A stretch of DNA of 64,000 bases, from contig OZ038437.1 of the NCBI GenBank assembly GCA_964036275.1, positions 11,401,960-11,465,959 of the forward strand, written 5' to 3'. Position 1 is the first letter of the stretch. Each line of letters starts with the position of its first letter. The translations under genes and the position numbers were made by a program. This document shows positions 39,001-50,700 of the stretch, in pieces. The stretch is from Litoditis marina. Taxonomy: Eukaryota; Nematoda; Chromadorea; Rhabditida; Rhabditidae. A model generated the notes under the pieces. That model was not told the origin of the DNA. It was given only the letters and a program-made list of their open reading frames with translations, and searched no databases.

Positions 39001-42000
39001 GATCATTTGATAAGATATTTAGACCAGGCAAGCGTGAAAGCTTGAACCGGCAAAGTATAAGTATTCACCTTTTATCGAATCAGCTGTCGAACTGATAATT
39101 GTGATACGTTCCATTTGTTTTGCTGTTTTCTAGTTTTAGAACTTAAAGGGGGGCTGCATTGAATGCCGGATTTGGGTAACGGCGTTAGCCGAAAAGGCAC
39201 GAGAGTCAGAGAAGTGCGCGCAATCAATATTCATAGACTCCAAATCATTCTCTGCGTCTCTGACAGTAGGCAAAAAAATAGTGTTATTTGGAAAACATAG
39301 CTTCGAATTGGACATTCTAGTAAGAAAAGGACATATATCGAATTGTCTCAATTCTATCTTTTATTTGAAAATTCATTGCAGCCCCCTTTAAGGACGTGGA
39401 ACAGTATTCGAAGAATATAAGCATTTGCTTACCTTGTGCTCGTGCAGTCCGCCTCCAGTGCCGGAAATATCCAAAACGCAGGGGAAAGGACCCTCGCCTG
39501 CAAAAAGTCTTGTAAATTGGAATTCACCTGAAAAATTGAAAAAGATATGACATTTACAGTCAAGAAAGGAAACTAGAACAGAACAAGGATTTCGAGTTGC
39601 TCAATAAAAGTTAATCAACTAACCAGGCGGTTTGAAAAGCGTGCCACAAAAGCCTTCTGAGTCTAGTTCAATTCTGGTTAGATTTGGGTGCATCCAGTGT
39701 TTTTTGATGGGCAGGGTCTCGAGAAGATTTCCACTATTGTCCAATAGCCTGAAATGCTAAAGTTTGAAACAGGGTGGAGAGAAAGAGAGAAAGAGAGGTA
39801 AATAGAGAGGAATAAGAAGAGACGAAAAGAGAGAGGGGGAAAGAAAGTAAGGTGGAGAGAATGAGAGACAGGGAGAGAGAGAGAGATAGAAAGAGAAAGC
39901 GAAAGGTAGGAAGAGAGGAAGAAAGGAAGAAATAAATTGTGAGTGAGTGAGTGAGAAACGAAGAGAACAGTAGAACAGATAGAATAGGAGAGAGAAAAGA
40001 GAAATAATTTGAGAGAGAGAGAGAAATATAAACTCACATCAACTGATATACGAATGGTATAGGCGGTGTGCATCTCAAATATCCACCGAATTGGAATTCG
40101 TCCGTCGGTTTTTGGCTGAGGAAAAGGCCCATGGCGTCTACGTCTGTAAAAACAAGCATGACTACATTTTACCAACTTTTTTTTTACTTTTCTCAATGTA
40201 TATTCCAAAGTTTTGAGCTTCCCCCTCACCACTTTATTACGGGAGCTTCCTAGAGAGCTGAGTGTATGATGTTTCAATGCTATAGGGAAAAATACATAGT
40301 GTATAATCAATAATAACGAAATTATACAATTTTGTATAATTATAAAAACCTTCGGAATCACAAAACTGACCATTATACGTTCCTCTTATTGGCTTGGTGG
40401 TGGCTAGGTCTATTCTCCCGGCGGCGTCTGATTTGAACACGGCGAAGGCGTTGTGCGAACCGTAGTTGTGCTTCAGGCTGGAAAATCGATAAGTCAATAT
40501 TTTGAAGTAAGAACAAATCGATACCGCCTAGAGAAACACCAATATAAATTATAAGTGGAGCTCTCAATACAGTTTATTTTTCTTCCGTTACATACTTCTA
40601 CTGCTAGTATTGTGTAGTTGTGCTCCAGGCTGAGAAGAAGATTTCATACTTGGCGCCCAAACTAAACGTCATCTTACTGTAAGTCTCAAAACTGCTATAC
40701 ACCGTTGCACTTCGATTAGCAAACGAAATGTGTTTACTGTATTTCTCGTTATGAATGTGCACTTCACGAATAACAGTGGTGAATTCTATATGTAACCATT
40801 TTTTTGGCAGTCTAACCGGTTTTTGGTAACCTTTTTTTCAGGTTCCCTCAGCAGGTAACCGGTTGGTAATCGGAAATAAAAATCGGTTACCTGTTTTTCT
40901 AACGTAAAATGTCAGAAGAACAACAGAAGTTGATAGAGTACACAATTTCAGCTGACAATTCACGTTCCACGTTTTACGTGATCAATTTGTTTACTTGTTG
41001 TCTTTCATCCATAGTTATAGTTTGTTTCACCCACTTATAACCCTCTACAGTAATCTGCTAACACTTCCAGGTCGAAGTTTACTATATTAGCGTATTCAGA
41101 ACGCCTCAAAATGTTCATAGTGTCTTCTGCATGTTTACTACTACTAACTCTGAAAATTTGGAACCAAAGTAATGACTTTTTCATAAGAAAACACCCCCTT
41201 GAATAATTGACGGATTACTGTAGGAGTACATCGATTGGTGAAACAGACTATTTCTGTTCAGTCACGCGATCGAACTCGTGTTTGATTGAGATAATATCAC
41301 GCACTTCACGAGTTGTATGACATGTGATAACACAATGTTTTCATCTATTTTTCTTGACCAAATATGATTCACAAATATAGTCTGTTTCACGCACTCATAA
41401 CCCTCTACAGTAATCTACTCGAACTTCCAAGTCAGCGTTAGGTAGTTTTATGTTTTTAGAATGACTTCAAAATTTCCTATTGTGTTTTCTACCTTTACTT
41501 CTACAAACTCTGGAAGTTTGAAACCAAAATAATAATCTGTTCATTAGAAAAAACCTCCTGAATAATTCGAAGATTACTGTAGAAGGACATTAATTGGTGT
41601 AACGAACTATAACCGATAATGATTTGAATAGTGAGAATTCTGCAACGAATGACGTGGTCTGATCTCTGGTTTTGTTTGCAACAGTCCCTTATCTGAAGTC
41701 TTTTACCGTCGTAATCTTCTGATTTATAGTCAGGAACTGATGATTTTACCAAAAATCATACTAAGAACATGATTGAATCGAAGATTTCTTGAAACAAGGC
41801 TCGGGTGAGAAAAACAACAATGTGAAAACTTTGTGAGTTTTCGAAAGACCACAATTTAGCAAACACTTGATTTGAATCGCAACTCGGCGCGGTTCGTTAG
41901 TTTGTATCAGGAGGTCCACAATAGGTAAGCGCCAACAGCTGCTGTCTTTATTTGTTTTAATAGCCGGGTTATGATTTGAGCAATGAAAAATACAAAAAAA

Positions 42001-42106
42001 CTCACAACATGACCATTTTGTACAGGGCATTCGGTTTCAGATTCGAAGCAGTGATGTGAACTTTTTCATTCTGAAGAGTGTCCGGTTTATCGATTTGGAG
42101 ATACAT
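36026..42106 (-). CDS. ACOT/BAAT-family acyl-CoA thioesterase/acyltransferase, peroxisomal, paralogue 2
   Basis: Exons (transcript order): 42006-42106, 40371-40477, 40038-40143, 39624-39748, 39433-39497, 38524-38628, 38208-38318, 37860-37948, 37466-37598, 37105-37194, 36720-36798, 36026-36189. The lengths 101-107-106-125-65-105-111-89-133-90-79-164 are exactly those of the neighbour, giving 424 residues. Features are the same: start MYLQIDKPDTLQNEKVHI, GEGPFPCVLDISGTGGG near 147, nucleophile Ser225 in IQGVSFGATIVD, SMDD near 318, His383 in GGEVVLHGKSQEDSW, and terminal KHSKL peroxisomal signal. The two genes are head-to-tail and clearly arose by tandem duplication; the frame is intact, so both look functional. 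The likely role is peroxisomal acyl-CoA metabolism; the substrate is unknown. Its introns are smaller and poorer in transposons than in paralogue 1. Confidence 0.94.
38770..38967 (+). mobile_element. tRNA-like MITE/SINE, copy 5
   Basis: Same family; the 5' end has drifted to TTTAGTCGTCGTCACCG. It lies between exons 5 and 6 of the second ACOT-like gene. Confidence 0.82.
39778..40027 (+). repeat. (GA)n purine-rich array
   Basis: Interrupted GAGA/GAAA repeats in the intron between exons 3 and 4 of the second ACOT-like gene (pyrimidine-rich in its transcript). A 231-codon serine/leucine-rich frame across it is spurious. Confidence 0.9.
40779..40910. mobile_element. GGTAACC foldback MITE, right-truncated copy
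   Basis: GGTGAATTCTATATGTAACC followed by family sequence up to CTAACGTAAAATGT; the second half is missing. It lies in the first intron of the second ACOT-like gene. Confidence 0.75.
41031..41251 (+). mobile_element. MITE family ATAGTYTGTTTCACC, copy 2
   Basis: TATAGTTTGTTTCACCCACT to GGTGAAACAGACTATT, in the first intron of the second ACOT-like gene. Confidence 0.82.
41378..41612 (+). mobile_element. MITE family ATAGTYTGTTTCACC, copy 3
   Basis: TATAGTCTGTTTCACGCACT to GGTGTAACGAACTATA, about 130 bases downstream of copy 2 and in the same orientation, so the two form a tandem pair. Confidence 0.82.
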
Positions 42107-43181
42107 TTTGTAGTGATCTGGAAAAAGTGTTTCAAGATTTCAACTTTGAAGTAGAAAAGCAGAGCCCAGGTCAAACAAGAAACTGTTAGCTATCAACTAA
42201 TGTGAATGTGTAGATACATGTCGCTTGATATGAAAAACGAAGTGGTTAAAAGTAAGTTTAATTCTTAGAGGTTGGTGCGTTGATATGATCTCTCTAATAC
42301 GAGAGCAATGGAAACCGTTGTTTTCAGAATAATAACAAAAACCTTAACAAAGTTCAGACATATGGGTGGAAGACACTGGATCCCCGGACCAGAAAAAGTC
42401 ATATAGTTAGATAATATTCAGCACCCGGGGCGGGGAGAATATTCCCCGATAAGAAGCTCAACGAGACACCAAACTATGGTAGAGTAGTGGAAATGTGAAG
42501 AAATCATGATTTTCCCTTACGATTCAATGTCATGAATTTCACCGAACGAACAGAAAAGTGTAACGTGTGCAAAAACTCGAAGTAGGGTTTTCACACTTTT
42601 CAGAAGGCGTTGCCGTAACGTAAAGTAAATCTTCATAAGACTTGGCAAATTCGAGCCGTAAAATAGAAAGGGTGATTTTTATTTCACCAACGTGGGTTTT
42701 TTTTCCGAAAAGTTCAGAATAGAAATTAAGCACTGCGTGTGGTTCGAGCCATATCACAAGTTGTCAATATATGAGAGAGCGTGTAGGTCGAAGATACGCA
42801 GATGAGTCTCTTGGTTAGAGAGGTACGAATTGACTAGTGTAACATACACGCTGGTTTGGTGAGTTCTATACTTCAAAAGGTCTTTGGATGATAAATGTGG
42901 CGTGCTTCCTTATCTTACTTCGAATTTATGTCAGAGACAGGATTGTGCAGTAGTGGTGTAGTGGTTTAGTGGTTTGCACATAAAGGAAACGATGGTTTTT
43001 AAAAGCAAAATTCGGTAATTTTTGATTGAGTGACTTGACTGAACTGTACAAATGCTATATAAAAAACATGAACTCGAAGAATTTAGTCTGAGGCACAATG
43101 TGTATGATTTCATTATGAGGTGAGCTCTTTCGAACTTGTGACTTTGCAATCAATGATAAACAGTCATATGAAATAAGTCCT

Positions 43182-43363
43182 GGCGGGGTAGCAATCTCTT
43201 ACAATTCTCATGAAATACCTCATGAGCTATTCCTACGAACTTCTCATGAGATTCTATTGATTTATATGCTACTACATTGAGAGTTCACGAGTAGCTCATG
43301 AGGTATCTCATGAGAAACTCATATGAACTTCTCATGAGGTTGGACGGTTTGCTACGCCGCCAG
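43182..43363. mobile_element. MITE with CTCATGAG subrepeats, copy 2
   Basis: Bounded by GGCGGGGTAGCAA and TTGCTACGCCGCC, perfect 13-bp inverted ends, with the same internal CTCATGAG-rich body as 26637-26828. Confidence 0.85.
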
Positions 43364-43794
43364 AAAATATAAAAGAGTCCGATCTTCTAGGTTGCAAGGA
43401 GTTTTCAGATTAAGGTCTGGTTCATACTTTTCACGCGAGCGTTTTACGTCGACGCACAACAATACATGTGAGCTTATTGATTAAGATGGCATAATACATC
43501 GGAATAAAGCAATATTCATGTTTCCTTTTCTAAAAAGTAGGCGGATGTTGACGTAAAAATTATAGACCAGAACAAATACAGAAGCCGAGACAAACACAAC
43601 ACAACCGGATTTGGTCCGGTTCACCTCTCTATATAAGCAAGATGCCGGATACATCATACCGGGTTCCTATCTTATCTTTCCAATATAAGTAGTCGGCGTG
43701 AATCATTTGAATGATGTTCACTTGATTTTCGGCTGCAGCGACGTCACGCCTTTGCGTATCCTGGACAAAAACTGGCAGACTCTGATAAGAATAC

Positions 43795-44605
43795 AACTGG
43801 TAAAAGGATGTAATCTTGCAAGCAAAAACTTTTCTATCTTGCAAACGTACCTTAAAAGTAGGTAGCAATGTATTAATGCAAACAATGAGCTCCCACGTAA
43901 TCATGCTGCAAACTAAAAGTATGCTTTTAAATTTTTTTCGATTCAATTGACCCTTTTTGTGATATTTTGAAGAATGGAGTTGGTTAGAGCTTAAACCCTT
44001 ATTTTTATGTGTAGAACAGAGCTGTTGAACGGATACAATCTTGCAAACAAAAAACCAACTCCCAAGTAATTATCTTGCAAACGTTTGTGAAAAGTCTGAT
44101 TTTAGCAGATTTCGATTAAAGAAGAGTTGCGGCAAAACTTTACATTTGCGAATTTCAATAAGTGCAGAAGAATGTAATCTTGCAAACGTACGTAAAACCT
44201 AGTGATTTAGAAAGGTTTTTGATTCCATCCACCGTTTTCGGAGAATATGGGTTCAAAACTTAATTTGCATGTATAGAAAAGAACTGGTGAAAAGGTGTGA
44301 TCCTGCAAACGTACCTAAAAAGAACATGTCTGATTTCGGAAGACTTTTTGTTATAGCTGTTGTTTCCTTGTGATAAAAACAGCGCGAAAGTCTAGTCTGA
44401 AGTTTATAAAACCACAGGTAAAAGGATATAATCACGCAAACAAAAACGCAGCTCCAACGTAATGATCTTGCAAAAGTGAATGAAAGTCAGATTCCGAAAG
44501 ATTCTCGATTCAAACGACCACATTGTTGAGATTTTACAAAAATATAATTGGTTTTGAACAGCTCAAACCCAAATTTTCATTTTTCTGGTGAAAGGATGCA
44601 ATAAA
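43795..44605 (-). repeat. Degenerate tandem array with TCTTGCAAACGTACCT units
   Basis: Variants of GGTAAAAGGATGTAATCTTG and TCTTGCAAACGTACCTAAAA recur at about 43800, 43848, 44027, 44082, 44173, 44300, 44415 and 44463. GATTTCGGAAGA/TTTTTGATTC text lies between them. The spacing suggests an old ~120-240-bp tandem repeat. Confidence 0.7.
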
Positions 44606-44723
44606 AAAAAACCAGCCTGTATTGCAATGCAACAAAAAAAAACCCAGCCTGTATTGCAATGTCAGTGAAACTCTATTTAACGCAACACAATTAATTCGAC
44701 AACATTGAAAATTCGACATGAAT

Positions 44724-47700
44724 TTATTTCCTCAATTTATCTACATATTCTTGAGATTCTTTCGAGAGTGTGAAAAGACTGGCTGCTTCCAGAACGTCAC
44801 TAAGATTCTCATCCAGGTGTATAAGCTTCGAAGACGTGGCTCGCGTAGAAGCCGCTGCGCCCTGAAAACTATGTTGTATTAGATACACGGAAAGAAGTTG
44901 GTTAAAGCAGGACGTCTTTTCAACGGCAAAAAATGTATTGCAGTTTGAAGACCTAAAGCGTTGGGATTGGACCACATGGTCGTCCTTCTTCAAAGAGAAA
45001 AATAGAGTCATCATACGAAATACAGTTACTCTTTTACAAAAATTTGAAAGTAGAACAACGAAAGATCTGCCATCTGAAAGAACTCAAACATCTGAAAGAT
45101 GCAGGGAATGATAACATATTAGGTGTAGTCTGATCCTGACAAACGAATTCTGATCAAAAGCAACGGGATGCAGCTACAAACAAAGTGAATTAGGGTGACC
45201 AACACCGTACAGAGTTGCTTTTAAAAAGCCAATACCTTATAGTGAGTGCCAAATTCATAATTTTCTGTGTCTTGCCAGAATCGAACCTGCGAGCAGAAGA
45301 TTCCTAGTTGGGCGCTAACCACTGCGCTAGTGGAGCACATAATGGGCAAGATTTAGGATCGAAGACATGTCCGCGTACACAGCGGAAAGTGAAATATACA
45401 GTACCCTCCTGCCTTTCCGTTGGCAACGACTATAGGATCAATCGAACACCACGAAAAACTTGTAAAACCTTATTGACAGCCTCTGATGAGCCCATGTGAA
45501 GATACCACGTGAAACCGAACCTGTAGTGACTGAAACGTGTTTCCTACAAGTTTATCGGCTTCCTTGACCATTTTCCCGGCCGGTTGCGTCCTCCGTTGAG
45601 TCACCGTGTTTGCGTCAGCACCGAGAATGCGCCAGCGCTGCTCCAGACGCTCGTCCATGTGCACATGACTTCTGAAAGGAAGTATACTTATACCAACTCA
45701 ACTATACCAATCTCGTATACCAATCTCAACGCTTCAGTCCTTAAAACTGCAATTCATTATTCAATTGCAGTTTGAAGGACTGACGCGCCGAGATTGGAGC
45801 ACATAATCGTCCTACTTTAAAACGTGCCTGATCGTGCTACAGTATTTTACTATAAATACAACATGATGGGAATGAAAATCGATGTTTCCCGCCTGGACTA
45901 CAATTTTTTCTGTATGTTATCCGAACTGTTAAGTTCTTAAACTGTCCCGCGATTTTCGTGAAATACAGAGCATGGTCGGAGTAGGAATAGATTGTAGTTA
46001 ATCTGTAGTTTGAACTCGCTGCTTGCCATAGTGCCACCGAGAGACAACGGGATAAAACTACAAACACAGCTGGGCAGGGTGACATATAGTGAGTGCCAAA
46101 TTTATAAATTTCTGTCTCTTGCCGGAATCGAACTTGCGAGCAGAAGATTCGTAGCAGGGCGCTAATGATTGCGCTATTAGAGCACATAACGTGCTGGCCT
46201 TGGAATCGAAGACATGTGTGCGTACACAGCGGAAAGTGAGATATACAGTACCCTCCCGTCTTTGCGTTGGCAACGACTATACAACGTATAGGCTCGGTTG
46301 AGAAAGAAAAAAAACCCAAACGTAGAGAAGAGAAAAAACATGATATTCGTATTTCCTTGAAAAATGTCCCAAGTCTTACCAGAAATTTTGATTTAGATTT
46401 AAATCATATAACTATTTGATCCCCAGCTAAAATCTGGCCCAGTTTTTCTTATCCGTTTTCAATCTCTTAGTATTCTTGCACTTTCGAGCTATAGGTGGTA
46501 ATAAAAAATGGAAACGACCACCCAGAAGATACGAAAAACCCAAGAAAAAGCGCCTGAGGCCGTAAAGTAATTGGAGAAAAAGCAATGAGAAACAAGCCAT
46601 GTGATGTTGGAGTGTACTAATGATTCATGGAGTTCGTTACTGTTCGTTTCATTCCTCAGAACGATTGGCGCCAATTTTCTTCGATTGGCCAGCTACAAAA
46701 GCGAGAGAGTGTGCAGGTCAATGAGGCCGCAGACATCTGGGTCTCTCTGACCTGCACACTCTCTTGCTCAGCCAATAAAAATGTGGCTGGCCAATCGGCT
46801 GGGAATTGTCTGAGTCGCACTGAGACTCATTGGCATCGTGCCAAGATTTTCGGATGTCTATTTCTTAGAGCAAACATAAAAATTCTGAATATTTTTGCTT
46901 TTTACGTGTTCATATGAAACATAAAAACCACTAACAGAAAGAAACTTGTGTTTTTTGAAACACTTCAAAGTGGCGAAAAACAGCCTTGAATATTTATTGG
47001 CACGCTGCCAAGTCTCAGTGGGAATGACCGGAACTAAAATTCGGATTTCATGGAAGTGAGGTGAGCGAAATGTCGGCTCAAGCGCGTGAAACGTACGTGA
47101 TTCAACTCCGGAACTCACTATCATGAACACAATTAAATAATTAATACAATACTTCGTTCATAGTCACCGTGAAAACTATGATGCGAGGTAGCTTAATTTC
47201 GGGTTTCTTCTCTGAGTGTTCAGAAAACAGCGATAGTTAACAATTTCGTAGAAAATTCCTTTCGCCCCCATCGGAACCCATTTAACCCCCATTTCGTCTG
47301 CGTTTTTTCATATTGCCCTTCTCATTTCATTTCTCAACTGAAACACAAATACATCAAAAAACTATATTCATTTCTAAATTTCCTAAAACACGTATTTTCT
47401 CAATTTTCAGAGGTAAAAAACGAAAAGCTATGTAACCAAAACTCTTTTTTGTTGATTAATCTCATATGTGTTGGTTTTTTCCCAAACTTTGTTTAGGAAA
47501 GAGTCGAATTCTCCCAGACCCCCTCAAAACCCCCATTTCGTCTGCGTTTTTGCGCTGTTTCACACTGCTCTTCTTTTCTTCCTTCTTCTCCTCAAACTCG
47601 TCGAGTAAATCTGACTAAACTAAAACAAAAACGCAGCTAAAAGTCTTCTGTCACTCTCTGAATCTCTCAAAAACATCCATTTCACTTCGAAATTTTGTAG

Positions 47701-50700
47701 AAAACAACTTTTTTTGCACCAAAACTCCCCCCAAAACCCCCAATTTCGTCTGCGTTTTTGCGCGGTTTCATATTGCCCTTCTTATTTGCTTTTTCGTCGG
47801 GCGCGGTGCGTACAAAAAACGGGCGAATGTCGATTTTTTCGCTTTTTCGCTGTCCTTTTATTTGTACGTTCTGCTCGCACAGAAATACAGGCAATAGTGC
47901 AGATGTGGCGGGAAGGTATAGTCTGCGCATGAACAACGACGAGAAAAGTACTGTATCATCTAGTTGCGCTGTGCCGCAGAAATACAGCAAACAAATGGTG
48001 AGATGATTGGTTATAGTTCAAGTTCAAATTTAAGATTAAAAATATGTAGTTTATGATCTAGTTGTGCTGCATTGACATTATTTTTGGAAAAATCTCCAAA
48101 AACGGTTTCACTTCTCTGAGAGTTGAGCTTGAAATCTAACCTCGCAACCTTCAATCATTCCCAGTTAAAGGATACATTGATTCAAAAATAAAGTTTTGTA
48201 TTATCACGTTTAATTCCAAAAAACTTCTCAGAAACTGTTTTAAGACCCTTCTGTCAAGTCGATCTTGAAATCTAGCCTCGCAACCTTCACTCATTCCCAA
48301 GGATACAAACTGGTTTGCGACCAGTGGTTTGGTTCGAAAAAAGGCGGCAACCTCAAGGTTTGAATTTGGAACCAGAAAAATGCTTCAGGCACTTTGCCGA
48401 AATATAAAGGACTGGCTCTTTCCAAGGCAGTCCCATACGATCGGCATTGTCCTATCCCTACGTAGTTTGTAGTTTGATCTGGTCATTTTTCAGTCGTATT
48501 TTGAGAATTGATCTTGGAATGTACCAGTGGTTTGGTACGAAAAAAGGCGCCAACCTCAAGGTTTGAATTTGAGACAGGAAAGTTTCTTTCTGTTTATCAC
48601 CGAGACGATATCTATGGAATTTATTTATAACAACATTTTTATAGTGGGTGCCAATATTATAAATTTCTGTCCTCGCCGGAATCGAACCTGCGAGCAAAAG
48701 ATTTGTAGCATGGCGCGACAACCACTGCGCTATTAGATGATATAACCGGCAAGCTTCGGAATCAAAGAGAGGCGTGCTTACACAGAGCAAAGTGAGATAT
48801 AAGGTAACCTCCCGCCTTCCCGTTGGCGACGACTATATACAAATATTTGCAGAATTGGACGCAAGTAGGTAATCATCAGGGGATCGTTTATTGTGGAGCA
48901 GTACAGCCGATCCGGATCAAAATTTCATTTCTTCTTTTCTATGTTCGGGAGTAAAACCACCGTTGTTTCATTGTTAATTCCAATTCTCGGTCACATTTTG
49001 AATGATCACTCGTTTAAATGCAAATACCCGTTTGATAGTTGAGGATTAACAAAGATTGGTGCCAGACTATTCAAAACGCAGTCCTGCGCTCTAAAAGTTG
49101 ATGCGAGCACGTAGTTCCGAACATAGAAACGGTTGCTTGTTTTAGAACATAGTAATTACGTGGAACGTATTCGGGGAAGCTTTGAGACAAACCTTTGTAG
49201 TATAGTTTGGTCTCGTTACACACCGAAAATGTACGAATCGCGTACATGAACCGACGGGATCAAACTATATTCACAGCGAGATAGGGTAACATACGCCGTA
49301 TGCTGTGAGAGGAGCGAGCCCTATTGTCGTTGAATGATAGCATATCCGTAGATCATGTAGGATTTGTCAAACCGTTGTGGACACCGTACCATCGATTTTG
49401 TATGGGACGGGGTTTGGCGAGCGGCCAGTTAGTCTGCGTATCATTGATCTACACACTCTCTCAATTGCTGGCAGATAATCAACGACCGCTCGCCCCGCAT
49501 CGCTCAATCAATTGAACCCTCTGCTGTCTTTATGGGGAAAATGGCGACTATAGTATGTATGCTAGAAGATCCCGGCACCTCCATACCATCCTGCGTCTCT
49601 CGCTCTGCCTCACTATTTCTCGTCTCTAACATCTCGGCGGGATGTAAGAGCAGAGAAATAGTGTATGTTTCAGGAGACGCAGGATGGGATGAAGGGGCCG
49701 AGATCTTCTAGCATACGTACTCAGAAATACAGTATTCCACCCCTTGTCTCGGTCGTGTGAGGTGACCCCTCTCGATTGATTGATATGCCGTCCCCTCGTC
49801 GGAAAATGGTACCACTTCGAACCCATTTTTCCACCATTTTGAGTGAAATAAACGCTCTCAACACCAAATTCGACACCATTATTCAGTCTATTCCCACTAT
49901 TATTCGATCCGAGATCCAGCGCTTCAAAGATCGTCGATGCCTCACTATATATGGTCTTCCCGAAGATTCAACCATGTGCGAAAAGGTGAACTCTATCTTT
50001 AATTTGGTTTCTATTTCTCCTTCTTCCATCATTATTCTTCACCGTTTGGGAAAATATCGTCAGGATAAATCCCCTCGCCCACTCAAAATTTCCATTAAAG
50101 AAGATGTTCCTTTTCCACGTCTAATTGATCTAGCCGATGCCATGAAACGTGATTCTTCATTGTCAACTTTTCATGTCCGCAAATTCGAGACTCCGGAGCA
50201 GCGAAGGGCCGGATTCCTCGCCAGACAAGCCAAACGAGATGCCACCGACGCTGTTCCAACCACACTACAAACTACGCCCGTTCACTCCCAAAAAGAAGAA
50301 ATGATTGCTGAAACACCAATGCCTGTTGATAGTCCTGTAGAGGTACATAGATCTGTATCATTTGTATCTCCCTATGCGCCCTGGCAGACTTCATTTGTTG
50401 CAACACCCTCTCCATTAAACAAAGAAGCATCAAATCATATTACATCCGAGTTGAAAGACCTGCGTTTGATTTGTGACCGTGCTGTACAGTTGCTTGAAAA
50501 TAAGAACCGCAAACATACTGATTAACAGTTGTTTTCTTCAACTATTCAACTTTTAAATTAATATATTTTAGTGACATACACATCCCTATATTTTTGTTAT
50601 ATTATGGTTTTGTTGGAATCGTGACCTCTCAACCAGACTGCTATCTTCTGACACATAATCGATTTTACGTTCCCCTTGTTTGTAGGTAGAGTATTGCCGC

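Larger units (their letters stand above)
42107..44723. other. Intergenic gap upstream of ACOT paralogue 2
   Basis: I find no convincing exon. The stretch holds a CTCATGAG MITE (43182-43363) and a degenerate tandem array (43795-44605). At 42770-42820 a GAGAGAGCGTGTAGGTCGAA segment resembles text at 46700 and 49450. The promoter of paralogue 2 should lie near 42110-42500. Confidence 0.5.

Noticed and set aside
43795..44605. CRISPR-like array
   Set aside because: The units are diverged, unevenly spaced and in a eukaryotic genome; no cas genes or constant repeat-spacer structure are present.
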